A program made the position numbers and the translations under genes. Under the pieces are notes generated by a model that did not search any database, was not told where the DNA came from, and saw only the letters and a list, made by a program, of their open reading frames with translations. Positions 10,895 through 21,781 of a stretch of 64,000 nt of DNA are shown piece after piece. Every line of letters starts with the position of its first letter. Positions within the stretch are counted from its first letter, which is position 1. The DNA is taken from NCBI GenBank assembly GCA_015680905.1, contig CM027384.1:78959501-79023500 (forward strand), written 5' to 3'. Origin of the DNA: Coptis chinensis. Lineage: Eukaryota > Streptophyta > Magnoliopsida > Ranunculales > Ranunculaceae.

Positions 10895-12113
10895 TATATA
10901 CTTATAGATTTTCACCCATTGATCCAACCACATTACTTGCAGAGCCATCGCCAATTGTTGCTCCAAAAGGGATCCCTTGACCATAGCTCTCAGAAGCAAC
11001 TGTGGTCTGTCAACTATACTCCCACTACCCTCAATGTTCCGGTTATGTGCACTTGGTCCCCTTGATTCAAATGAAGATGTGCGATCGATCACCAACCTCA
11101 CTTCCTGAAGGCTGCCCAATTCCCAACGATCGTAAGATTCAGATTAACAGTCAGGAAGTCCTAGATTCTGACTGTAGCGCTTCAATCCAACATAGGCGAC
11201 CTAGATTCAGATCTTGACTCAGGAAAAAATATTTTTTTCTTTCTCATGTCTCTTTTAAGAGAAGCAGAGATTGCATGTTTGATAGGTCCAGGATGATGTG
11301 AAGGCCAGAGTAAGTTTGCATTCGGACCAAAGGAGAATTCGTCTCTAGCTGATTGAGCGGAGTGTTCTTCACAGTCTGGAACGTTAAGAACCTATCTTGG
11401 CTCCCATCCACACAGGCTAATCAGCTTTTGGACTGTCAATGGAAATCATTAACCAAGGTAAAATGAAAACGTTGAAACTTCTACTTCGAGTAGCCAAATA
11501 ATATATGTTTACCAAGTCACCTGCATGAATAAATTCCTTGTATGTAACCTGTTTCTCCAGCCAAAGTTTCTGACTGGGCTAGAAGACGATCAATTTGTGA
11601 ACTCTGAGAAAGTCGCATCAGACCAATTGTAGAGGCAACAATAACAGAAAGGGAAACAAATTGCAACAATCCGTCGCTTCGATCTTTAAAGCCCCTAGTT
11701 AGTGCTGAAGGTGGGGTTGGAGGAAACTGAACCAAGCTTTCCGCAGAGCTATTTTCCCTCCAAGGAAATGAGGTTCCGTGTGCAACATTAAGCTGCTTGG
11801 CAAAGGCTTTACCGGCATTATTAGCTTGAATCAAAACAGATGAGATTGACTACAATTAGAAAGCTCATGGAGAAAATGAAACATAAAAAAACAACTCCCC
11901 ATTAAATCTAATATAGTATTATAAATTAACAACTCTGAATGTTATATAGTATTATTAAACTAACAACTCTGAGGACAACAAAGGTTCACCTTCAGTTGGT
12001 GTCCACGATGCTAACAAAACAAAACTAAGATTTGAGCCGCAAGATTCACATACAATTCTATCAACATCAACACTCACCCAACCTCTTCGGGCGTAATCCA
12101 ATGGACTCGCAAT
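10895..12113 (-). pseudogene. IAP-like (C3HC zinc finger, ILP1/NIPA type) gene fragment
   Basis: The minus strand carries successive exon relics. 12113-11990 reads IASPLDYARRGWVSVDVDRI then CESCG, the start of the C3HC zinc-binding domain, ending at a clean GTGAAC donor. 11849 to about 11520 reads AGKAFAKQLNVAHGTSFPWR, then SAESLVQFPPTPPSALTRGF and QIDRLLAQSE, matching the PWR/PPTPPSAL section of plant ILP1. About 11440-11290 holds QKLISLCGWEPR followed by a stop. Near 11119-10960 is FESRGPSAHNRNIEGSG then STVDRPQL-like sequence resembling the C-terminal region. The second zinc-finger block seems deleted, since only SATVRI remains. The 5' exons are absent. Full-length family members are nuclear-envelope or nuclear proteins. 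It is on the RepHel strand between RepHel and RPA, as expected for a Helitron passenger. Confidence 0.8.
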
Positions 12114-12192
12114 CTGGAAAAAATAAATAGGAGTCAAAAAAAAAAAAAAAAACAGAGAATATAGAGTATGATAGCAAAAATCATTGGCTCTA

Positions 12193-12300
12193 GTTTTTTT
12201 TTTCTAATAGTTAAATTTCACCGGTGAAGGTGGGAATTGAACCGAAGACCTTGAGCCCAACTCTCAATTCTTGACCAGTAGGCCACTGCCACTGACACCT
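12193..12300 (-). mobile_element. Putative tRNA-derived SINE
   Basis: Read on the minus strand, the sequence contains CTACTGGTCAAGAATTGAG, like a pol III A box, then about 30 bases later GGTTCAATTCCC, a good B box. It ends in a run of about ten A at 12193-12203. The size (about 100 bp), box spacing and poly(A) end suggest a plant SINE. A clear target duplication was not found, so the boundaries are approximate. Confidence 0.5.
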
Positions 12301-12370
12301 TGAGCATTGGCCTTAGTGGTAAGGAGCTCTCAGAAGCAAAGTTAGTTGTGTTTTCAAAAGTTCCCGTGTT

Positions 12371-12577
12371 TCAATAGTCAGAACCTTCATTTGTATACCC
12401 AGGAAAACTGATCCGTCGTCCTTGCGTTGGTCCCCTTCTGATGTTCACTTGAGATCGATTCTTTGGCAATTGCAAGTCACTCTCATCATGAGCAAAATGA
12501 CACTTATTACCATTCCGATTTGATGGCACTGGTTTCTTTCGGAAAAGTAATAGATGGGGCGGCTGAAAGTGAAACAA
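12371..12577 (-). pseudogene. Possible CCCH zinc-finger gene fragment
   Basis: A minus-strand frame reads NGNKCHFAHDESDLQLP followed by a Gly/Arg-containing tail (RRGPTQGRR). CHFAH is the common end of a CCCH zinc finger. The upstream Cys residues are missing and the frame is only 68 codons, so the assignment rests on one short motif. It adjoins the other captured fragments of the Helitron region. Low certainty. Confidence 0.3.
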
Positions 12578-13017
12578 TGGGGGCTAGACCCAAAGAACTG
12601 AGACCCCCGACCTGGAATATAGTAGTTTCTCACTATCGATCTATCTGCGAGAACAGAACCTTTAATATAGTTGTGGTTGTTCCGTTGCAATTTTTTCTGT
12701 CAGAAACACTGTCAGAATAATTTTTTAGACAATTCGTGATGAAGACATAGCCTTATCTATCTACGTATGCATTTAAAGAATTCTTTAAGCAGACGTGAAA
12801 AATAAAATTAGGCTAGATTTAATATAAATATCTGTCCTATACTCCTATGTGAGTAGAAAAAAAATAGGATATGAAAGACGCAAAGTAGGCCACATATGGT
12901 TGCCCATTCATTTTTAGAAGTTATACGAATAATGATAAGGTGTCATATATATAGAATTAAAAGGATACTGCGGCTACCTTTCAGTATGTAGTACGTCCTG
13001 GTAAAATGACATTCTAA

Positions 13018-13426
13018 CGGTGTGTTTGTTAAATTTTAACTCATGAAAAAGAAAGAAAATAAAATAGGTGGTCTATTATGGAATGGAATGGAAAGGAAAT
13101 AATTTTAAATAATATGTGTTTAGGAAACTGAGGAAAGGAATAATCATGTTTGTTTGCAAAAGCTATGAAAAAGAATAATTGTATTGTTGGGTCATGAGTG
13201 TGTAAGTAGTAAGTCCCTAGCTATCTATTTCCTTTCCTTTCCTTTCCACAAAATTTTTAGGGGTTAGCTAAGGACACAAAACCTTTTCCATGTCCATGAT
13301 TTTGTTTCCATATGGAAAAGCTCATTTCCTTTCCATGGGTAAACAAACGCCTTAAAAACTATGGAAAAGGTGGACCACTCTTACTTTCCTTTCCTTTCCA
13401 TAGTGTTTCCATCATAACAAACACAC
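13018..13426. mobile_element. MITE-like element with GTGTGTTTGTTA inverted termini
   Basis: GTGTGTTTGTTA at 13020-13031 is matched by its exact inverse complement TAACAAACACAC at 13415-13426. TCTAA occurs immediately outside both ends (13013-13017 and 13427-13431), a possible target duplication. The interior has subterminal inverted purine/pyrimidine tracts: GGAATGGAATGGAAAGG near 13081 and CTTTCCTTTCC near 13386. No coding capacity was seen. A small hAT-like or similar MITE is the best reading; the superfamily is uncertain. Confidence 0.6.
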
Positions 13427-13431
13427 TCTAA

Positions 13432-14024
13432 GTGTCCTATATTATAACAGAAGAGAGCGGCTGAGTGGCATATGTTCCAAATTTCACTCTTGGTTAAAGT
13501 ATTGATCAGTAGAAAACAAAAGTGTACATATCATGGTTTCTCCCTGCAAGCACGGTCATTGTTAGCATCACCAACCTGTGCAACAGAATTGTTTGACATA
13601 AAAGTTAGGTCCTAAAAAATAAATAAATAAACCTTTAACACAAAGTAAATTTCAAGGAATTACATATACCTCCATATCTGAAAAGATTCTTTTGCATTCT
13701 GCAATTAACTATTTATCAAATCCCCAAACTCAAGAATACTCCAAGAAAGCATAGTAATAGTGAAAGCCATAGGGAAAACAAAATTCACATTATTCCATGC
13801 TCGAACCTGAAACATTAGGAGTGAACAAAAATAGATTACACATTAGTGAAAGTCATAGGGAACAAAAAATAGATTACAAAGAAGTTTCGAAGTTACTTAC
13901 AACAGAAAGAAGGTAGTAAGCTTTGAGAGACACTATTGTGCTTTGGAGTTAAATGAGGAGAACATGTTAGTGAAGACTACATGGAGGTAGGACTTGGATG
14001 TTACCTTAAATAAAAACTCGCACT
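13432..14024. other. Spacer downstream of RepHel
   Basis: No coding motif. The phrase GTGAAAG(C/T)CATAGGGAA is repeated near 13760 and 13846. This would contain the 3' untranslated region of the Helitron helicase gene; no CTRR-type terminus with a hairpin was identified convincingly. Confidence 0.4.
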
Positions 14025-17000
14025 TCAAGAAGATTGTTGTAGTACTTCTTTGTATACCACGTTCCTCGTGTGAACTCCGAGATGATCAATGAGAGAACCA
14101 TTCTTCACTAAAACCCTTGTTGTCTGCCTTGATATACCCCTTGAGAGTGCGACATATAGTTGACCATGGCTGAAAACATGCTCTGACAAATATACACCGA
14201 CATGAGATAAGGTTTGGCCCTGTGACTTATTAATAGTAAGTGCAAAACTTAACCTTATTAGAAATTGTTTCCGGGTAAGGCAAAACGGGGCCCTAGCATC
14301 ATCAGAGGATTTTAAGGGAATCCTATTCAATAAAGTAGGCGTGCCAGAAAAACTTCCAGTGATTATTTCTGCATAAATAAGATTTTGATAGAATTTACGA
14401 CATAACAACCTTGTGCCATTGCATAATCCATTTTTTGGATCAAGGTTCCGTAGGAGTATTATTGGTGACCCTAGCTTCAAAGTTAATTCATGCGGAGGTA
14501 ACTCACTAGGAGACATAGAATGTAGAAACTCTGGAGGATACAAATTATGGGCATCATTCTCAACATAGTCGAAGGAGTAGTACGTGAGTTCTTGACCAGG
14601 AAATATATTAATGACTTCATGGTTAAGTAAGTCCACATTCTTGTTCAATGGAGTTATCAAAGCTCTATCTATCATGTACCTGTTGTCATGTGCGTTTGAC
14701 TGTAGATGCGGGAGGATTTGATTTATAAGGTGGTTCAGAGATAGATCATCTTCCCATGGAATGACTATATCATCTGGAAGTCTTATCATATTGCCTGATA
14801 CATAAGTTTCTGTACCATCTCCTATTCGTAATAACATATCTGAAAATAGAGGATTGGTTTTGGCCCGCATGTTTTCAGTGAGACGCAGGATTTGTATGTG
14901 TTGCGACAAAGGGGAATTGGTAATGCAAGCATCAATAGTCTGGCTTCTTGTGTCACGGCTGACGACAGGAAGTAGTTGTCGAAAATCACCTCCTATTACA
15001 ACCACTTTCCCTCCAAAGGGTAAGTTGTTATAAAAAATGTCCTTTAGGGATCTATCCAACGCTTCAAATGCATGTTGGTGAGTCATCGATGCTTCATCCC
15101 ATATCAAGACACTTGCTTCACGAAGCAATGCAGCCACATCATATCCTTTACTGAATGTGTAGGTTGACCTTGAGTGTGTAGGAATCAGTATTTTGAACCT
15201 TGAATGAGCGGTACGCCCACCTGGCATCATTATTGACGCTATACCAGATGTAGCAGTTGGTATTGCTATGTGACAGTCATTCCTTAAAGAAGCTATGAGG
15301 GATCGATACAGAAAGGTTTTTCCAGTTCCACCCGGACCATCAATGAAGTAAACATAACTTTCTTTCTTCTTTATAGAAGTCATTATACTGTCAAATGCAT
15401 ATCTCTGGCCAGAATTCATTTTGTCATATGAAGATCGATCATCAGCAGGTATTGGTACGGAGCGCTCTTCAACAATTGAACTTGGGACATGGGGCCCTTC
15501 TATGGGATCATCACATCGAGACGGGAGATCGAAATCAGATATCTTTTTGCCTAGTTCACTCAATGAAGCCTCAAGATCATTGAGCAAAAGATTGACTGCA
15601 TTATCGGAGCTTCTTGAAGCATAATCCTCCATCATAAATGAGTAAAATTCGTCCCACAATTTCTTCACTCCAACGGGATTAATGTGAACTAATATTGTCA
15701 CAAATAATCTTCTCATGGCAGAGGGCATGTGCACGACTGACCCCTCAAGTAATGATTCTCGAATGGCATTGTCAGCTTCTAGTAGACCAAGATGTTCAAC
15801 TGCACTTTTAAATGTTGTGTGTCTTGTGGAGCCAACTTGTAGAAGATCTTGGAAAGATGTGGTGCCTCGAACATGATTCAACATCAACCTCAAGTAATAT
15901 CTATCACCTTCACACGGAGAGACATTGGAGAGTCTTCCAATAACACGGTTTTTGTTTCCTCTCTTTCGCCAAACTTTGAGTTGCTTGCACCATGTATAAT
16001 GTTCCGGGAATTCTTGATACAGATACTTTCTTGCTTCAGGATCAATACTATTCATATGAAAATATTCTGTTAACATTGTGCATGATGTTTTTTCATCATT
16101 CATCAGCACTCGAAGGTCTTGGCCATCTGTGAAAGTCACTTGATGCATGTTGGGAAGGTGAACCTGTAAGGTATAAACAGAATGATACATTCTGTTTAGG
16201 GGAAACATATATATTCTCCATAAAGCTTCATGTAGGCATATCCAACGACCATCAACAAATTGTTTTATCTCGTCTTTATAATTGTTCGATTCTGAAGAGA
16301 CCTCCATAGAAACACGATCACCTCCTTTGTAGACATATTTGTATAAATATTTTACGCTCTTGATGCTAGAGCAGATCTCGATATTGATATGACAGTCATA
16401 TTTCTTCAAGAGCCAAGGATTGTAAGGAACTACCCACCGATTATCAATCTCCTGTGTGCCATGATGAAGACGGACAACTCGACCATTGTTTCTCCGTTGA
16501 TATATCAGATAGGAATCAGTACCTTGCAGTGTAACAGCTGCAAAATCCTTTGGAAAATTCTTTTTGCATTTTCCATCTTTCATGCAAACGCAAGATGGAT
16601 TCAGACTCCCACATGGCCCGTGAATCATATGCTTCAAGACAATGTTAAATAACTCAGGCTCTATAGATGGATCAGGAATTTCTGCACGAACTAATTTGTT
16701 ATAGTCATCAGGAGTACGTAGTTTGTCCCATTCATCAAATATCAGAAGAAAGTGAGCATGGGGTAAACCTCTCTTCTGGAATTCAATGACATGTACATGT
16801 GCAATCACCTTACCCAGTACATGGTGGTTGAACAAATCTTTTTTCAGCTCTTCACACTTGGCTCGAAACACTCTAGTTGTTACGTCTGGCCTGTCTTGTG
16901 TTGTTTGTCCAGGAGCCAATCTTTCATTGACTTCATCCCAGTTTGGATTGCAAATCATTGTAAGGAAGATGTCAGGTTTGCCAAACTTCCGAACCAAAGT

Positions 17001-17083
17001 CATTGCATCGTGATATCTTCTGTGCATATCACGCGGACTACCAATGTATGATGCAGGCAAAATAGTCCTTCTTCCAACATTAC
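14025..17083 (-). CDS. Helitron RepHel: HUH endonuclease plus PIF1 helicase (last exon)
   Basis: This is an uninterrupted frame of about 1,020 codons. The true exon begins at 17083 after a TTTTAG acceptor; the ATG at 17114 lies in the intron. Numbering from that ATG, the Rep part has the HUH motif GLPHAHFLLIF with His119 and His121, and the tyrosine segment SVKYLYKYVYKG at about 254-264. The helicase has Walker A GPGGTGKT at 593-600, Walker B IWDEAS at about 671-676, GGDFRQLLPVV, LTENMRA, and the terminal INKSQGQTL and YVALSRG motifs of SF1B PIF1 helicases. In family members Rep nicks and joins single strands and the helicase unwinds for rolling-circle transposition. The intact motifs contrast with the damaged upstream exons. 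It could still have been active recently. Confidence 0.92.
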
Positions 17084-17181
17084 CTAAAATATTAATTGAT
17101 AATTTTAATAACAATAATGATAATAATCATTACAATAATAAAATAAACAAACAAATAAATGTAAATTAATAACGAATTTAC

Positions 17182-18893
17182 TTGAAGATGTTTCTCCAGC
17201 AACGACGGAGTCATGTAAGCTTTGGTATAGCTCGGCGCGAAGATTGTTTTGATTATCCCGTATATATCTCAATTGTTGAGTTGAGATTTTGACATACTGG
17301 TCAACTACATATTGCTGAAAAAGCCTTCCACCAATAAAAAACAGGGAGTCGACATGTTCTCTGATCTGAAGGATAAACCGATGTCAAGAGAAAATAAATA
17401 AACTAATCAATAAGTGTGAAGCGGAAGTAAATAATATACACATAAGCTTTTTAAAATAAGAAATTAGAGGAACCTGTAACATGTAGGAGTAGAATTCACG
17501 ACAACTTATCCGGCGTGAGTAATTGCGGAATATATTTAAATCCCAACCAAAACTACCATAAGGTAGTAAAAGTGGATACTGAAGAGGATCATAAAATCCA
17601 GCAGTGTCAGGCACATTAAGTAAATTACCATACCGTGTCTCGACAATGATATCTCTATCGCCTATATCAGAAGGTTCATCAGGACCGACTAAGATAGCAA
17701 CAACTTGTGATGAAGTGGGCATTGCATAGCGATGTCGTTCAATAGAGCTCTCTTTTATCTGCAATCGAATGTTATCTATGTCCGTGCACTATGAAACTTG
17801 ACGGAGTACACTAACAAATGGATTGCATCTATCTAATATATGTCTAAGAGTTGCAAGGATCTGTCTATCAAGTGAATTACTCTCAGAGAGTCTGTAGTCT
17901 AGCTCATTGTCAGTGTCATATATATACATTTGTAGGTATCTAGGGTCTACTGCCAATTTCAGGCAATAAACTACCAATTTTATGGTATATAGATCCCAGT
18001 GCTCGATAAGTATAAACACCATCTCTTCCATTAGCTAAGTTCTCATCAATATGTACACCCATTGATGTAAAGGCAAATATATGATTGTACCTTCTTATAT
18101 TATCTCTGAAATGTTTACCCACATTGGATTGTGCCGTGTAAAGATACATCAATGGAGGAGGTACAGGAGGTAGTGGCAGGTTGACACGTCCATTGAGACA
18201 ATAGAACTATTGTGATTCGTGAGGGTATAACTTCGCCTGACAGTGGATGCATTTACGCATGTTGCCTAAATGCATACGTTGAAGAGGAGGCGAGTCGGTA
18301 AAATCTCTAGCACAGTTGTGAAACGATCTTTGCCTTTTGGACAGTCGTTTCGACCGGTTTGATATATCAGATTGAACAACACCGAGATCATCTGTGATGG
18401 TATAATTAAACGTGTTTGGAAAACCCCATAGCAATAAATGAATAGAACACAAAGTAAAGACATAAAAAGATAAAGAAGAACATGTGAGAGTAGATAGGTA
18501 CTGATCAGGGTCTTCATTTTCATGACCTTCCTCATATAGGTTCCAATCTCCGAAAATATTTGAATATGATTTTTTAAATCCGCCAACAATGGGAGTGGAA
18601 ACTGCTCAAGTAAGAATGCAGTAAGATTAAATCATTAACAAAATTGATGACACGAATCATATACGTTGTTTAGCTGAGAAAATAGAGATCTAACACACCT
18701 GCATTATTAAATATAACATTCATAGAACCTTGGCTAATATCCAAAACAGGAGTGTAATGGTGACCTCCAATCCTAGATACTTTTGAGTCTAGATGTCGTT
18801 GCAAAATGCTAAAAAGTTGAGATGCATTTAAGTTTTCTGCAATTGTTAATATTGTTAATTAATTAATTAACAATATATATATAATATAATTAT

Positions 18894-18986
<93 letters not shown>

Positions 18987-19006
18987 ATAAGAAGAATAAA
19001 TATATG

Positions 19007-19045
<39 letters not shown>

Positions 19046-20176
19046 TAAAGAGTTGAATAGTGATTGTGTGATGAAGTATAAGAGTTGACGCAAAGAAGAA
19101 GAATTACGCAGTTCCGTAGTAAGTGTAGATGGCTGATCAAGGCCAAGTGAAGGAGTTGCATCTTTGCTAAATTCGTAATAGATGGAATCGTGGACATGCT
19201 GACCTGCAAGACACGGTAAGGTAACCGTATGCGAGTAAGCCCAAGAAACAAACAAATAATTTATAGAAAACAATATTACAACAGTACGTACACACCTGAA
19301 TGATCAGACGTTAGTGTGTTTGTACATTTCGAAGACAATTGTGTATCGGTTTCAGAACGAAGAATGGATTGAAGAGTGTGATCTTTGCCAACCATATTGT
19401 CAATGGAAGGGGAGACATGCTGGCCTGCAAGTCACAGTAATTGTCATAGTACTATTCAGGATGATTTTTTTTGTATCTTGGTGACTTAAACATTATCATT
19501 ATATGAGATGAAGTAATGTTTGATTTTACTTATGAGTTCTAAATGTTAACTGTTAGCCGACAATTTTATATGTTTGATTTATTATAAGTTTTAACTGTTA
19601 CTTAGATGGAGTCTATTTCTATGAATCCGTTATGTGATGCTAAGAAATTATTGCCCATTTCCAATTTAGATTCCATGGGTCTAACAGCATAACAGGACCA
19701 TGAGTTACAGACTTACAGGTTGTTGTCCATGTGAAGGTGAGATTAGATGAGTTGTACCTGATTGAAGGGATGTTAGCAAGCTTGCGCAAATTTTCAACAC
19801 CAGACAAAGATAAACGACGTGCTCTAGCCCGATTCCTCACACGATCCCTTTCAGCTGCAATTTGTTCATTATTCATTTTTCGTATACGCTCTCTGTATTG
19901 CGAGCTCCAACGTTCTCTCTAAATTTCTCGTTGCTCCTCGGTCATAATTCTACGATGCTTTCTATACTGACGTCGACGTTCTTTGTCAGCGACAATCTAT
20001 TAATTACTCATATTCAGTCTACATTCTCTATACTGTGAACGCCAACGTTCTCTCTGAATTTCTCATTCTTCCTCAGACATCATATCGCGTCGCTCTCTAT
20101 ACCGATTTTGTCGTTGCTCCAACCGATTATTTTTATTTTTATCAGATAATTGATTGGTGTTCGAAGTAGCATCCAT
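17182..20176 (-). pseudogene. Helitron RepHel upstream exons (N-terminal region, broken)
   Basis: Upstream of the RepHel exon the same strand carries: 17366-17182 (REHVDSLFFIGGRLFQQYVV), whose end splices in frame to NVGRR of the main exon; about 17764-17470 (YGNLLNVPDTAGFYDPLQYP); 18152-17789 with KHFRDNIRRYNHIFAFTSMG and IGSLLPE, the conserved Helitron-like N-terminal domain; 18452-18207 with a Cys pair RKCIHCQAKLYPHES; and 18850-18560. The extreme N terminus from 20176 has several YRER/YRKHRR basic modules, usual for plant Helitron proteins, but contains TGA, TAA, TAG and TAG stops in one frame before 19880. Exons near 19424 and 19203 both begin GQHV, suggesting exon duplication. An (AT)n expansion lies in an intron. 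The 5' half is therefore inactivated or mis-assembled. Confidence 0.8.
18863..19042. repeat. (AT)n microsatellite
   Basis: Two long TA/AT runs, about 18895-18980 and 19008-19042, are separated by a short AATAAGAAGAATAAATA spacer. They lie between RepHel N-terminal exons, probably in an intron. The length may be unreliable in assembly. Confidence 0.95.
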
Positions 20177-20398
20177 TATTTATGAAGTTAAATGAGATTG
20201 GAGACGGGGAAGGAGAAGCTAAATTGGAGTCGGTGAGATAGGAAGATGATTTGATTATCTAAAGGGTTAATTCTTACGGAAGGTACAGGGGCAAAAACGG
20301 AAGGAAAAGTGACGAAGAGACCTAGAGGTACATAAAAAATTATTATTCCACTGTAGCGGAACTGTAGATAAAGGTCGCAATTTTTAAGATAGTTTAGA

Positions 20399-21600
20399 TT
20401 TAATGTTAATACGTTATACACAATTCCACATCATTGTCTGTCAATCTCACCAAAAGAACACCAAAAGAACAAGTAACGCATTTCCTACTTCATCAAGTGA
20501 GTGGAGCAAACGTTCTGAGCCGAGGGGGGTATGTGGCTCAAAATTGAATTTGGTTGGCTTATGTTTGTCCGCTTTTCTCTCCTCCAAAACTCTCCTCTAT
20601 CAGGTCTCAACTCCTCTATCTCTCTCGTTCTCCTCGCTCAATAACTCCTCTCACTCTCTTCTCTATAGCAGGTCCCAACATCATCTCGCTCCTTGGATCT
20701 TGCAACAAATATTGGTGAGTTTTATTTCTCTTAACCCGTATGATTCATGTGTATTTATAACTTTTTCTTTCTGAATTTTAGTTGATTTGTTGTTTCAAAG
20801 TAGAACACTAATTAAGGGTTTCGTAGCTTTGGTTTCCCATTTTTGCGTGGGCTAAATTTGTTCAAAGTAAAATAGCAATTGAATGCCAGTAATATGGGTT
20901 TTATTCGAATCCATATCCAAATTTATTCGAATTAATTTTAGATGATGTGTAGAAAGTGTTTGATAAAGTTTTTTATGAAATTTCTCTGCATAATATTTTG
21001 TCTGTTAATGCTTTTCGAATACTTTGTCTGTTAATGCTTTTCTTTTGGGGTTTGAGGAGGTTCAATTGTGGGCTAAGAGTTTGACTTTGGTTAGGGTAAT
21101 GTGTAGGTTACGATTGTGAGTATCATCAATTTACGTTTGAGTGTTGGTTTAGCAGCAATTGAATTGGGTAGGCAGGTGCATTGCATTGCAATATATTCTT
21201 TACACATGTTTTGTTTAGCAATATTACTTCTTCCAGTGCCTCATGTGAGTATCTCAAGTTGTGTATTTACTTTGAAGCAGTCATGATCTAAGCCAATTTA
21301 TAGTCTTATCTAGTTATCTCCTTCTATTAGTTTTATGTAAGACAGAGCAACGATTTAAACAAGTGGTGATAACATTATGTACTAGAAAATGAGCTGGTAA
21401 AAGTTGCATATATTGGAACTTGTTAGCATGTCAGTAAAAACTGAGTACATTTTACCTTGCAATTGATTTAGTTGTGTTAAACTTGATTGACATTATTGCT
21501 ATGTATATTTTGCTGTGCATGCAATATCTAATTTCTTGTTTGTTGGTTATGCTTTGACATCAAACTTCTTTGCATGCAGTATGATGTTGGAAGAGTGAAT
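20399..21600. other. Leader-like region of unknown gene
   Basis: Pyrimidine-rich sequence at about 20570-20715, with repeated CTCTATC(A)GGTCTCAAC-type phrases, ends in ATATTG/GTGAGT, a good splice donor. A GCATGCAG acceptor lies at about 21573-21580. This looks like a 5' untranslated exon and intron, plus strand. No coding exon that I recognise follows: the downstream frame NLSNNHSIRRGSAHAPTA is short and ends in the MORF promoter region. It may be a relic cut by neighbouring insertions. Confidence 0.3.
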
Positions 21601-21690
21601 TTGTCGAATAACCATAGCATACGCAGGGGCTCTGCTCACGCCCCCACTGCAATGCAGTATACTAGTAGCTGTGAAAGTGTGAAGTGGGTC

Positions 21691-21755
21691 AGCCCAAGCA
21701 CAATTGGGCCTATTTGAACATTCAGATCCAGCCCATTATGTCCACCTATATAAAA
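21691..21755 (+). promoter_or_regulatory. Site II motifs and TATA box, probable displaced MORF promoter
   Basis: AGCCCA at 21691-21696, TGGGCC at 21705-21710 and AGCCCA at 21730-21735 are site II (TGGGCY) type motifs, common in promoters of plant nuclear genes for organellar and ribosomal proteins. TATATAAAA follows at 21747-21755. Telo-box-like ATAAACCCT is at about 21764-21772. Removing the transposon at 21782-29902 would place this block about 160 bp before the MORF start codon, a normal core promoter distance. That it served this gene is inference. Confidence 0.55.
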
Positions 21756-21781
21756 CACTTCCTCATAAACCCTTTCTTTAA

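Larger units (their letters stand above)
7823..20398 (-). mobile_element. Autonomous-type Helitron (degenerate), RepHel plus RPA
   Basis: RepHel and RPA copy A lie in the same orientation, the usual order for plant Helitrons. A candidate 5' terminus on the minus strand begins at 20398 with TCTAAACTATC preceded by A, which fits the A/T insertion rule and the TC start. This terminus is inferred from sequence form only. The 3' end (CTRR with a preceding hairpin) was not located, so the left limit given is the last RPA exon. Copy B at 2.4-3.6 kb may belong to the same element or a neighbouring one. Passenger gene fragments (ILP1-like, CCCH-like) lie inside. Confidence 0.65.

Noticed and set aside
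18890..19273. Open frames of about 130 codons with long Ile-Tyr repeats on the minus strand
   Set aside because: They are translations of the (AT)n microsatellite; no real protein is indicated.
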